Source of the DNA: CF-39 sp035651155
GTDB lineage: Bacteria > Chloroflexota > Limnocylindria > P2-11E
Direction of reading: 5' to 3'
Length of the DNA stretch: 64,000 nt
NCBI GenBank assembly: GCA_035651155.1
Contig: DASRGG010000035.1
Coordinates: 1 to 64,000 of the forward strand
The translations under genes and the position numbers were made by a program. A model generated the notes under the pieces. It made no database searches. It saw only the letters and a program-made list of their open reading frames with translations, and was not told the origin of the DNA. This document shows positions 28,387-36,460 of the stretch, piece by piece (the first letter of the stretch is position 1; each line of letters starts with the position of its first letter).

Positions 28387-28642
28387 TCTTCCGCGCGGCC
28401 GTGGGGATGTTCACCGCCCAGCCGACGCCGATGACCTTGTCCGAGAAGATGCGCTCGCTCGAGGGATCCCAGTACGCCTCGCGGACGCGGTCGATCGTGG
28501 GCACGCGGAAGTCGTACGGGATCGCGCCCGCGACCTTGCCGTGCCAGGTGCGCTCCTGCGGCGGCTTCTTCAGCTCCTGGTAGATCGCGGCGACGAGCGC
28601 GATCCAGGCGAGGGTACGGAAGAGGCGGATGAGGTCCTTCAA
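28307..28642 (-). CDS. Small DUF5808-like protein
   Basis: A 111-residue protein from a TTG start that overlaps the pyrE stop. An N-terminal hydrophobic helix (about 6-22) is followed by the motifs RTWHGKVAGAIPYDFRVP and AYWDPSSERIF, then IGVGWAVN, which matches the pattern of DUF5808 proteins (a tyrosine-rich strand followed by a G-x-G-W-x-x-N turn). Function is unknown. Its position directly after pyrE suggests co-transcription only. The last 80 nt overlap the methyltransferase gene on the opposite strand. Confidence 0.6.
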   Translation of the reverse strand: MKDLIRLFRTLAWIALVAAIYQELKKPPQERTWHGKVAGAIPYDFRVPTIDRVREAYWDPSSERIFSDKVIGVGWAVNIPTAARKISEIVSQYVEASSVLRERRDGARGSR

Positions 28643-29238
28643 CCGAGCGCCACCGGAGCAGGGGTCGTGCCAGGCTTGGTGAGCGGCTCGCCCTTCGCGC
28701 AGAGGGGGCACGCCGCCGGCGCGTACGTCGGGATGTCGAGCGACCACAGCGCGATGAGCGGCACCCCCAGCGCGGCGGCGCCACCCGAGCGATCGACGAG
28801 CACCGCCGCCGCGACCACCGTCGCGCCGGACGCGCGCACCGCGTCGATGGTCTCCTGCACCGAGCCGCCCGTCGTCATGATGTCGTCGACCACGAGGACG
28901 CGCTCGCCGGGCGCGAGCTGGAATCCCCGGCGGAAGACGCGGCCGGTCCCCGCCCTCTCGCCGCGCTCGGCGTATACCGCGCGGATGCCCGTCTGCCGCG
29001 CGACCTCGTGCGCGAGGATGATGCCGCCGGTCGTCGGCCCGGCGACGGTGCGCGGGTCGTAGGGCCGCGCGGCCTCGACGATCGCGGCACACAGACGCTC
29101 GGTCTGGCGGGGCCACTGCAGCACCTGGAACTTCTCGAGGTAGCGCGCCGAATGCTTCCCAGACGCGAGTACGAAATGCCCATCGCGCAGCGCGCCCGCG
29201 GAGCGGAAGATGGCTTCGACCTCGGCTGATCCGAGCAC
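28639..29238 (-). CDS. pyrE: Orotate phosphoribosyltransferase
   Basis: A 199-residue enzyme that joins orotate to PRPP to make OMP in pyrimidine synthesis. The PRPP-binding motif VLVVDDIMTTGGS is present, along with FVLASGKHSARYLEKF and AVYAERGE. The GTG at 29238 gives a normal length; the longer open frame upstream runs through the divergent cyclase gene. It lies 20 kb from the main pyrimidine operon at 49360-60070, which lacks pyrE and pyrF. A Cys pair in ACPLCAKG near the C-terminus is seen in some family members. Confidence 0.92.
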   Translation of the reverse strand: MLGSAEVEAIFRSAGALRDGHFVLASGKHSARYLEKFQVLQWPRQTERLCAAIVEAARPYDPRTVAGPTTGGIILAHEVARQTGIRAVYAERGERAGTGRVFRRGFQLAPGERVLVVDDIMTTGGSVQETIDAVRASGATVVAAAVLVDRSGGAAALGVPLIALWSLDIPTYAPAACPLCAKGEPLTKPGTTPAPVALG

Positions 29239-29271
29239 AGATCGACAGTATCCTGCGGTGGTGGGAAGCGT

Positions 29272-29916
29272 GTGGTGAGGGTCTACGATGTGTCGCTGGT
29301 CCTCCGTCCGGACATGACCACGTGGTCGAACGAGCCCGGGCCGACGATCGCGCCGCTCCGCCGCATCGCGAAGGGCGACACCGCGAACGTCTCCACGATC
29401 TCCTTCGGCGACCACACCGGCACGCACGTCGATCCGCCGATCCACTTCATCGAAGGCGGCGGCACCGTGGACCGCCTGCCGCTCGACGCGCTCGTCGGAC
29501 CGTGCGTCCTCCTCGGATACGACGGGTCCGGGCACGTGAACGCCCGCTGGCTCGAGGGGGCGAAGGTGCCGCCGGGAACGAGCCGGATCCTCTTCAAGAC
29601 ACGCAACAGCGAGCTCTGGAACGATCCCACGCAGAAGTTCACGCGCGACTTCGTCACGATCGACGCGTCCGCGGCGCGCTGGTGCGTCGAGCACGGCGTC
29701 AGGCTCGTGGGCATGGACTACCTGTCGATCGAGCCACAGGGACCCGAGAAGGCCGGATACCCCGTGCACCACACGCTCCTCGGCGCCGGCGTCGTCATCA
29801 TCGAGGGGCTCGACCTGCGTGGCGTGAGACCCGGCACGTACGAGCTCGTGTGCGCGCCGATCAAGATCCAGGATGGCGACGGTGCTCCCGCGCGCGTCTT
29901 CCTGATCGAGCAGTGA
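29272..29916 (+). CDS. Cyclase-family metal hydrolase (kynurenine formamidase-like)
   Basis: A 214-residue protein of the cyclase family (Pfam PF04199), which includes kynurenine formamidase and isatin hydrolase. The metal-binding signature is HTGTHVDPPIHF, and the later VGMDYLSIEP and HHTLLGAGVVIIEGL segments are typical. GTG at 29272 (or 29275) lies after GGGAAG. It is divergent from pyrE with 33 bases between, and its stop overlaps the GTG of the membrane GAF gene. No tryptophan-catabolism genes are in view, so the substrate remains open. Confidence 0.85.
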   Translation: MVRVYDVSLVLRPDMTTWSNEPGPTIAPLRRIAKGDTANVSTISFGDHTGTHVDPPIHFIEGGGTVDRLPLDALVGPCVLLGYDGSGHVNARWLEGAKVPPGTSRILFKTRNSELWNDPTQKFTRDFVTIDASAARWCVEHGVRLVGMDYLSIEPQGPEKAGYPVHHTLLGAGVVIIEGLDLRGVRPGTYELVCAPIKIQDGDGAPARVFLIEQ

Positions 29917-31532
29917 ACGCGGAGGGAGGGGCGGCCGGAGGCATCGGGACGCCGCCGCGATTCGAGCGGGCGATCACGCTGTCGCGCCTCGTCGGCGCCG
30001 TCGCGGTCGTCACGATCGCCCCCTTCCTCCCGAACCTCGGCTCCATCGCGGTCGCGCTCCTCGCCGGCAGCCTCGCGGCGTCCGCCGTCGTGCTGCACGT
30101 GCTCTCCGGCCGCGTGCGCACGCCGCGACAGGCGCGTGCCTTCTCGTGGATCACCTTCGGCTGGGACGTGCTCCTCGTGTCCTTCGCGATCTTGCTTGTC
30201 ACGCCGGATCCCAACTGGCCGGTCGTGCCGCTCATCGGCATGCTGCTCATCATCACGACCGCGTTCCGCCTCGGCGATCTCGGGGCGCTCGTGGCGGCCT
30301 CGCTCATGGCCGTCGCGCTCATCGCGATCGCGGCGTGGCGGGCGCAGGCGCTGTCGCTGCCGCTGCCGCTCGCGCAGATCGCCTTCGACCTCCTGATGTA
30401 CGCGCTCACCGCGCTCCTCACCAGGTCGATGCTTCGCGAGATCGGCGTGCTGCGCAGCGACGTCGTGACGCTCCGCGAATCGGAGCGCGAGCGCACCCGT
30501 CTGCTCGAGCATGAACGCGAGGCGCGCAGCGCGGCGGAGCGCGCGATGACGCATCTCGGCGCGGCCGAGCGCATCAGCGAGAGCGTGCTGCGGCACGACT
30601 CCGTCGACGACGTGATGCAGGACGCGCTCGAGCGCGTCGTGACCGCCGTCGGCGCGACCGCCGCCGCGATCCTCACCGGGTCCGGCGACGGCCTCCTCGT
30701 ACGGGCCTCGTACGGCCTGGTGCTCCGGCCGCGCTCGGCGTTCTCGCGGAGCGCCGATCTCGGTCAGGCCCTCGACGCGATCGCGGCGCAGCGCGTCGCG
30801 TCGCGGACGGTCGTGCCGCTCCAGGCGAACGACGTGCCGCTCGGGGTCCTGTATCTCGGTTTCGACCGCCCGCGCGACATGAGCGGCGGGGATCGCTCGC
30901 TGCTGGAGCTCGTGGCGACGCGGCTCGCGACGGCCCTCGAGCGCGCGAAGCGGCTGGAGGACGAGCGGCAGGCGCGCACGGCCGCGGAGACGGCGGCCGG
31001 CCGCGCGCAGCTCCTGCTCGACGCGGCCGATGCGGTGCTCGACGGCGCGGGCGTCGGCCAGCGCCTCGCGCGGCTTGCGCGCCTCGCGGTGCCGAAGCTC
31101 GCTGACTCGTGCGCCATCGACCTGCTCCGCGCGAGCGGCCGGCTCGAGAGCGTGGCGATCGCCGCCGTCGACGCGGAGCGCGAGCGCGACATGTGGATGA
31201 TCGCGCACCGCTATCCACGCAGCTGGACCGCGCAGGATCCCCTCTTCGAGACGATCCGCACGGGCGAGGCGCGGTCCATCGCGCACCTGGGACCCGACGA
31301 CCTGTCCGCGCTCACGCGCGGGTCCGAGCATCTGCGCCTGCTGCTGGAGCGGGACGTGCGCTCGTGGATGGGCGTGCCGATCTTCGACGCCGGAGCCGTC
31401 CGCGGCGCGCTGGAGCTCTACCGCGGTGAGTCCGGTCAGGTCTTCACCGACGAAGATCTCGAGACCGCCCGGCTGTTCGCCCTGCGAGTGGCCGCGGCCG
31501 CCGTACGGCGCGGCGGCGATACGATTGAGTGA
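29913..31532 (+). CDS. Membrane protein with two GAF domains and no visible output
   Basis: About 539 residues from GTG at 29913. The first 170 residues contain five or six hydrophobic helices, resembling the membrane part of some sensor kinases. A charged coiled coil (about 175-225) leads to a GAF domain (about 220-345), a second coiled coil, and a second GAF domain (about 370-530). No kinase, GGDEF or phosphatase domain follows, so it may work with a separate partner. The start overlaps the cyclase-family gene (GTGA), and the KDPG aldolase gene begins one base after its stop. Confidence 0.75.
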   Translation: MNAEGGAAGGIGTPPRFERAITLSRLVGAVAVVTIAPFLPNLGSIAVALLAGSLAASAVVLHVLSGRVRTPRQARAFSWITFGWDVLLVSFAILLVTPDPNWPVVPLIGMLLIITTAFRLGDLGALVAASLMAVALIAIAAWRAQALSLPLPLAQIAFDLLMYALTALLTRSMLREIGVLRSDVVTLRESERERTRLLEHEREARSAAERAMTHLGAAERISESVLRHDSVDDVMQDALERVVTAVGATAAAILTGSGDGLLVRASYGLVLRPRSAFSRSADLGQALDAIAAQRVASRTVVPLQANDVPLGVLYLGFDRPRDMSGGDRSLLELVATRLATALERAKRLEDERQARTAAETAAGRAQLLLDAADAVLDGAGVGQRLARLARLAVPKLADSCAIDLLRASGRLESVAIAAVDAERERDMWMIAHRYPRSWTAQDPLFETIRTGEARSIAHLGPDDLSALTRGSEHLRLLLERDVRSWMGVPIFDAGAVRGALELYRGESGQVFTDEDLETARLFALRVAAAAVRRGGDTIE

Positions 31533-31533
31533 C

Positions 31534-32211
31534 ATGGCCGTCACCCGGCGTCCCCCCGTCCTCCGGCGCGACCTCATCAGGATCTTCTCGGAGGACCGTC
31601 TCGTCGCCGTCATCCGGACGGCGACGCCCGAGGCCGCCGAGAAGGCGGCGCGCGCGATGGCCCGCGCCGGCCTGCGGCTCGTCGAGATCACGCTCACGGT
31701 CCCGGACGCGTACGAGCTCATCGCCGCGCTGGCGACCGACGAAGAATTCGCGAGCCAGGGCGCGGTGGTGGGCGCCGGCACGGTCCTCTCCGGCGCGCAG
31801 GCCGAGGATGCGCTCCTCGCCGGCGCGCGGTTCCTCGTGTCTCCCGCGCTCATCCCCGAGATGCTCGAGGCGGCGCGCGCGCGCGACGCGATGACGATGC
31901 CCGGGACGATGACTCCGACGGAGATGGTGAAGGCCGCGGAGCTCGGCGCCGACTTCATCAAGGTCTACCCGATCGCCACCATCGGAGGTCCCGAGTTCAT
32001 CGCGAACGTGCGCCGGGCGCTCCAGCATCTTCCCCTCGTCGCGACCGGCAACGTCGAGTACGACGAGATCCCCGCGTACTTCACGGCGGGCGTCGTCGGC
32101 TTCGGCATCGGCGGTCCGCTCATCCGGCCCGACCTGCTCGAGCGCGGCGACACGGGCGGCATCGTCGCGAACGCGAAGCGGTTCCTCGCCGCCACGCGCC
32201 GTTCCGGTTAG
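31534..32211 (+). CDS. eda: KDPG/KHG aldolase (2-dehydro-3-deoxyphosphogluconate aldolase)
   Basis: A 225-residue class I aldolase. LVAVIRTATPEAA begins the barrel, LRLVEITLTVPDA carries the catalytic glutamate and GADFIKVYP the Schiff-base lysine; LVATGNVEYD and GFGIGGPLI match the phosphate-binding end. It cleaves KDPG to pyruvate and glyceraldehyde-3-phosphate in the Entner-Doudoroff pathway, or related 2-keto-3-deoxy acids. ATG at 31534 is one base after the previous stop. The glucoamylase gene follows after five bases, pairing glucose release with sugar-acid breakdown. Confidence 0.92.
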   Translation: MAVTRRPPVLRRDLIRIFSEDRLVAVIRTATPEAAEKAARAMARAGLRLVEITLTVPDAYELIAALATDEEFASQGAVVGAGTVLSGAQAEDALLAGARFLVSPALIPEMLEAARARDAMTMPGTMTPTEMVKAAELGADFIKVYPIATIGGPEFIANVRRALQHLPLVATGNVEYDEIPAYFTAGVVGFGIGGPLIRPDLLERGDTGGIVANAKRFLAATRRSG

Positions 32212-32216
32212 ACGGT

Positions 32217-34232
32217 TTGCCGCGCGACCTTCCGCTCGGCAACGGCGACTTCCTCGTCACCTTCGACGCGTCGTACCAGCTGCGCGACGTCTACTACCCC
32301 TTCGTCGGCATGGAGAACCACACCGTGGGCGAGCCGTGCCGCTTCGGCGTGTGGGTGGACGGCGCCTTCTCGTGGATCTCCGATCCGTCCTGGGAGAAGC
32401 ACATCGACTACGAGCACGAGACGCTCGTGGGCGACACGCGGCTCCGTCACGCCGGCCTCGGTCTCTCGATGCGCTGCCGCGACGCCGTCGACTTCGACCG
32501 CAACATCTACTTCAAGGAGGTCACCGTCGAGGACGAGAGCGGGCGCGACCGGGACGTCCGCCTGTTCCAGCATTTCGACGCGCACCTCTACGGCAACGAG
32601 GTGGGCGATTCCGCGTACTACGACCCGCGCTCACAGGCCGTGGTCCATTACAAGGCGCGCCGCTGCTTCCTCCTCTCGGGGACGGCAGGCGGCCACGCGT
32701 TCGGACTGACCTCCTTCGCGATCGGCCAGAAGGACGCACCCGGCCGCGAGGGCACCTGGCGCGACGCGGAGGACGGCGAGCTGTCGCGGAACGCCGTCGC
32801 GCAGGGATCGATCGACAGCGTCGGCATGCTGGCGGCACCCGTCGCCGCGCGCGCGAGCACGACGTTCGTGTTCTGGATCGCGGCGGGCCAGTCGTACGAC
32901 GAGGTGCGCGAGCTCGACAAGCTCGTCCGCGAGCGCACGCCCGCGGCGTTCCTCGCGCGCACGAAGGATTACTGGAGGCTCTGGGCGAACAAGGACGAGA
33001 CCGTGGCGGACCATCTCTCGCCCGAGCTCGCGCGGCTCTACAAGCGGTCGACGCTCGTGATGCGCACGCAGGTGGACAACCGCGGCGCGATCATCGCCGG
33101 GAACGACTCCGACGTCCTGCGCTTCAACCGCGACACCTATTCGTATCTCTGGCCGCGCGACGGCGCGCTCGCCGCGGAGGCGCTCGACCTCGCGGGCTAC
33201 GGCGAGGTGACGCGGCGATTCTTCTATCTCTGCGGCGAGCTCATGACGCGCGAGGGCTACCTGCTGCACAAGTACAACCCCGACGGATCGCTGGGATCCT
33301 CGTGGCACGCCTGGTCGACCCCCGACGGCCGGCTCGAGCTTCCCATCCAAGAGGACGAGACCGGCCTGCCGATCTGGGCCCTCTGGCAGCACTACGTGCG
33401 CGACCGCGACATCGAGTTCGTTCGGCCGCTGTACCGCAAGCTCGTTCGCACGGGCGCGGACTTCATGGCGACGTTCCGCGAGCCGCGCACGAAGCTCCCC
33501 GCCGCGTCGTTCGACCTGTGGGAAGAGCGCCGCGGCATACATGCGTTCACGGCGGCGGCCGTGTACGCGGGACTCACCGCGGCGCGCAACTTCGCCGTCG
33601 CCTTCGGCCAGCACGAGTACGCGAAGCGCTACGCCGTGGCCGCGCAGGAGATCCGTGAGGCGGCGCTCGCGCACCTCTGGGACGCGGACCGCGGGCGCTT
33701 CGTCCGCACCGTCGCGGTCCTGCCGGACGGCCTCCTCGTGAAGGACGCGACCGTCGACATCTCGCTCGCCGGCATCTTCCTCTTCGGCCTGCTGCCGGCG
33801 GACGATCCGCGCGTCGCCTCGACGATGCGGGCGATCGAGGAGCGGCTCACGGTGAAGACGGCCATCGGCGGCGTGGCGCGGTACGAGAACGACCAGTACT
33901 TCCAGGTCTCGCACGACACCGCGAACGTCCCGGGCAACCCGTGGTTCATCAGCACGCTCTGGCTCGCGGAGTGGTACATCGCGACAGCGCGCTCGCTCGA
34001 CGACCTCGACCGGCCGCGCACGCTCCTCGAGTGGTGCCGCGACAAGGCGCTCCCGTCGGGCGTGCTCGCCGAGCAGGTGCATCCCGAGACCGGCGCGCCG
34101 CTCTCGGTCTCGCCGCTCACCTGGTCGCACGCCGCGTTCGTGAGCGCCGTCCAGCACTTCGCGCGCACCTCGGCGCGCATCCGCGGCCGGATGCGCGACG
34201 GCGCGAAGCGCGCGGGCGAGGTGATCGCGTGA
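32217..34232 (+). CDS. Glycoside hydrolase family 15 (glucoamylase/glucodextranase-like)
   Basis: A 671-residue protein with the GH15 layout: an N-terminal beta-sandwich (about 5-260) that starts LPLGNGDFLVTFD, then an (alpha/alpha)6 barrel (about 280-650). The likely catalytic acid is the glutamate in FDLWEERRG and the base is in VLAEQVHPETG; YLWPRDGALAAEAL and GSSWHAW are also typical. It should release glucose from alpha-1,4 glucans or trehalose-like sugars. No signal peptide is visible, so it is probably cytoplasmic. The TTG at 32217 starts the domain properly; the next in-frame ATG would cut into it. Confidence 0.9.
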   Translation: MPRDLPLGNGDFLVTFDASYQLRDVYYPFVGMENHTVGEPCRFGVWVDGAFSWISDPSWEKHIDYEHETLVGDTRLRHAGLGLSMRCRDAVDFDRNIYFKEVTVEDESGRDRDVRLFQHFDAHLYGNEVGDSAYYDPRSQAVVHYKARRCFLLSGTAGGHAFGLTSFAIGQKDAPGREGTWRDAEDGELSRNAVAQGSIDSVGMLAAPVAARASTTFVFWIAAGQSYDEVRELDKLVRERTPAAFLARTKDYWRLWANKDETVADHLSPELARLYKRSTLVMRTQVDNRGAIIAGNDSDVLRFNRDTYSYLWPRDGALAAEALDLAGYGEVTRRFFYLCGELMTREGYLLHKYNPDGSLGSSWHAWSTPDGRLELPIQEDETGLPIWALWQHYVRDRDIEFVRPLYRKLVRTGADFMATFREPRTKLPAASFDLWEERRGIHAFTAAAVYAGLTAARNFAVAFGQHEYAKRYAVAAQEIREAALAHLWDADRGRFVRTVAVLPDGLLVKDATVDISLAGIFLFGLLPADDPRVASTMRAIEERLTVKTAIGGVARYENDQYFQVSHDTANVPGNPWFISTLWLAEWYIATARSLDDLDRPRTLLEWCRDKALPSGVLAEQVHPETGAPLSVSPLTWSHAAFVSAVQHFARTSARIRGRMRDGAKRAGEVIA

Positions 34233-35272
34233 TCGTCGGGGCTCGGCCGCGCCGGGCCGCCTCTTCGGCGGCCATCGCGCTCGCCCTCGTGCTCTCCGCC
34301 TGCGCGCCGGGCGCCGGTGGCGCGACCCCGGCGCAGCCGGGCGAACCGGGGTGCGGGGTGGAGGCCTCCTTCATCCTCGCCAATCCGGGCGGGCTCACCT
34401 GCCTCGACGATGCGGCGCGGTCGCTCGGCAAGGTCGTGAAGCTCCCCGACCAGAGCGCGCCCTCGACACCGGCGCTGCATCCGTCGGGATCGGCGATCGC
34501 GTTCGCGCTCACCGGCCAGCCCGACCCCAAGCGCGGCTTCGGGTCCGACATCTACATGGTGAATCTCGACGGGACCAACCTGCATCCGGTCGTGCAGCAC
34601 GAAGACAACAACGTGTTCTACGCGAGCCCGCGCTTCGATTCGAGCGGGAACGTCCTCTACGTTCACCGCCGCGCCGCGGTCATCGCGAACGGCTCCTTCG
34701 TCGGCAACGAGGACGCCATCGTGCGCATCGATCTCCGGAGCGGGCAGAGCGCGAAGATCATCAAGGACGGCGCCGACCCGGCGGTGAGCGCGGACGGCAG
34801 GGCGATCGTCTACGTGCATCTGAAGGACGGTCAGATCGACGCGCTGTGGCGCGCCGACATCGACGGATCGAACGCGGCGCCGCTGCTGAAGACGAAGGAC
34901 ACGTTCTGGTACCTCCAGGCGCCGCGCTTCTCGCCGGCGAGCTGCGAGGTCGTCTTCTCGGCCGCGGGTCACACCGTCGCCGGCGCCGCCGGCGGCGCGA
35001 TCGCGCGCGCGCGAGGCGGCGCCGGCGATGGCGCGCATCTCGCCCACCTGAACATCCCATCCGAGCTCTTCCTCGTCCCCTGCGACGGCTCGCAGGTCCG
35101 CTCGGTGGGGCAGACCGGCGACGACGTCGTACCGGCCTGGTCGCCGGACGGGTCGAAGATCGCGTACGTCGGATCCGGCGGCTTCTTCACGCTCGACGTG
35201 AAGGCAGGGACGACGCGCACCATCGCGAACGGCCAGGACTTCTTCTTCGGCGACCTCGTCTGGCTCAAATGA
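34229..35272 (+). CDS. Lipoprotein with TolB-like beta-propeller repeats
   Basis: A 347-residue protein with a signal peptide (basic start, hydrophobic core) and lipobox LVLSAC at about 20-25, so it should be lipidated at Cys25. The mature part holds several PD40/WD40-like blades: TPALHPSGSAIAFALTG, ASPRFDSSGNVLYV, PAVSADGRAIVYV, APRFSPASCEVVF and PAWSPDGSKIAYV. Such propellers usually bind proteins. An Ala/Gly/Arg-rich insert lies near residue 250. The GTG overlaps the glucoamylase stop (GTGA). Partner and function are unknown. Confidence 0.8.
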   Translation: MIVGARPRRAASSAAIALALVLSACAPGAGGATPAQPGEPGCGVEASFILANPGGLTCLDDAARSLGKVVKLPDQSAPSTPALHPSGSAIAFALTGQPDPKRGFGSDIYMVNLDGTNLHPVVQHEDNNVFYASPRFDSSGNVLYVHRRAAVIANGSFVGNEDAIVRIDLRSGQSAKIIKDGADPAVSADGRAIVYVHLKDGQIDALWRADIDGSNAAPLLKTKDTFWYLQAPRFSPASCEVVFSAAGHTVAGAAGGAIARARGGAGDGAHLAHLNIPSELFLVPCDGSQVRSVGQTGDDVVPAWSPDGSKIAYVGSGGFFTLDVKAGTTRTIANGQDFFFGDLVWLK

Positions 35273-35302
35273 CCGCCTCCGCACGGTGAGAGCGGCGGAT
35301 CG

Positions 35303-36430
35303 TCAGGCGCTCGGCGGGAGACGGTATCCCGCCAGCGCCGGCTCGCCACGGAGTCGCGCGAAGCCGGGCTTGATGCGGTCGTAGATGATCGCGAGCCGCT
35401 CGTCGTAGCCGACGAACGCCGACTTCATCGCGTTGATCGTGAGCTTCTCGACGTCCGCCAGCTCGAGGCCGTGGACGGACGCGAGACGGTGGAACTCCTC
35501 GGAGAGCGTCACGTTCGACATGAGCCGGTTGTCGGTGTTGAGCGTCACCCGGAACCGCTGCTCGAGAAAGTGCCGGATCGGGTGCGCTTCGAGCGACGGC
35601 GCCGCCCCCGTATGGACATTGCTCGACGGACAGAGCTCGAGCGGGATGCGCTTGTCGCGGACGTACTGCGCGAGGAGACCGAGCGACACCACGGTCGCCC
35701 CGCGCCGCGGGGGCCCTTCCCCTTCTTCGATCCGCATGTCCTCGATGAGCCGTACGCCGTGGCCGATGCGATGCGCACCGCACACCTGGATGGCCTGCCA
35801 GATCGACCGCGGCCCGAAGCCCTCGCCCGCGTGGATCGTGATCGAGAAGTTCTCGCGGTGGCAGAGGTCGAACGCCTCGAGGTGCTCCTTCGCGGGATGG
35901 CCGGCCTCCTCGCCGGCGATGTCGAAGCCCACGACCCCGCGTTCGCGATAGGCGACCGCGAGCCTGGCCATCTCGAGCGAATCGGTACGGTCGCGCATGG
36001 CGCAGATGATCTGGCGGAGCGTGATCGGGTAGCGGGCCTCGGCGCGCTCGAGACCGCGCCGGACCGCCTCGACGATCTCGGTGAGCGCGAGCCCGCGCTG
36101 CGTGCTGAAGATCGGCGCGTAGCGGATCTCCGCGTAGACGACGCCGTCGCGCGCGAGGTCCTCGCCGCATTCGAAGGCTACCCGCTCGATCGCGTCGGCC
36201 GTCTGCATGACCGCGATCGTGTGCGCGAAGCCCCGGAGGTACAGGGCCAGCGATCCGCCCGCCGCGCTCGCGTGGAACCAGCGGGCGAGCTCCGCCGCGT
36301 CGATCGTCGGGAGCTTCGTGTAGCCCTGATCCTTCGCGAGCTCGACCACCGTCGTGGGGCGCAGGCCGCCGTCGAGGTGGTCGTGGAGGAGCACCTTTGG
36401 GGCCGCCCGGAGCGTCTCGAGCGGGATCAC
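35303..36430 (-). CDS. add: Adenosine deaminase family enzyme
   Basis: A 375-residue metal-dependent deaminase. LLHDHLDGGLRP carries two metal-binding histidines, ITIHAGEGFGP the third histidine and the catalytic glutamate, HRIGHGVRL the catalytic histidine, and VTLNTDNRLMSN the metal-binding aspartate. All catalytic positions are present, and length is normal. It would turn adenosine or deoxyadenosine into inosine, feeding purine breakdown by the xanthine dehydrogenase encoded next door. A GTG start at 36430. Confidence 0.9.
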   Translation of the reverse strand: MIPLETLRAAPKVLLHDHLDGGLRPTTVVELAKDQGYTKLPTIDAAELARWFHASAAGGSLALYLRGFAHTIAVMQTADAIERVAFECGEDLARDGVVYAEIRYAPIFSTQRGLALTEIVEAVRRGLERAEARYPITLRQIICAMRDRTDSLEMARLAVAYRERGVVGFDIAGEEAGHPAKEHLEAFDLCHRENFSITIHAGEGFGPRSIWQAIQVCGAHRIGHGVRLIEDMRIEEGEGPPRRGATVVSLGLLAQYVRDKRIPLELCPSSNVHTGAAPSLEAHPIRHFLEQRFRVTLNTDNRLMSNVTLSEEFHRLASVHGLELADVEKLTINAMKSAFVGYDERLAIIYDRIKPGFARLRGEPALAGYRLPPSA

Positions 36431-36460
36431 CTGCGGCGGAAGTATGCGCTCGGAATGAGG

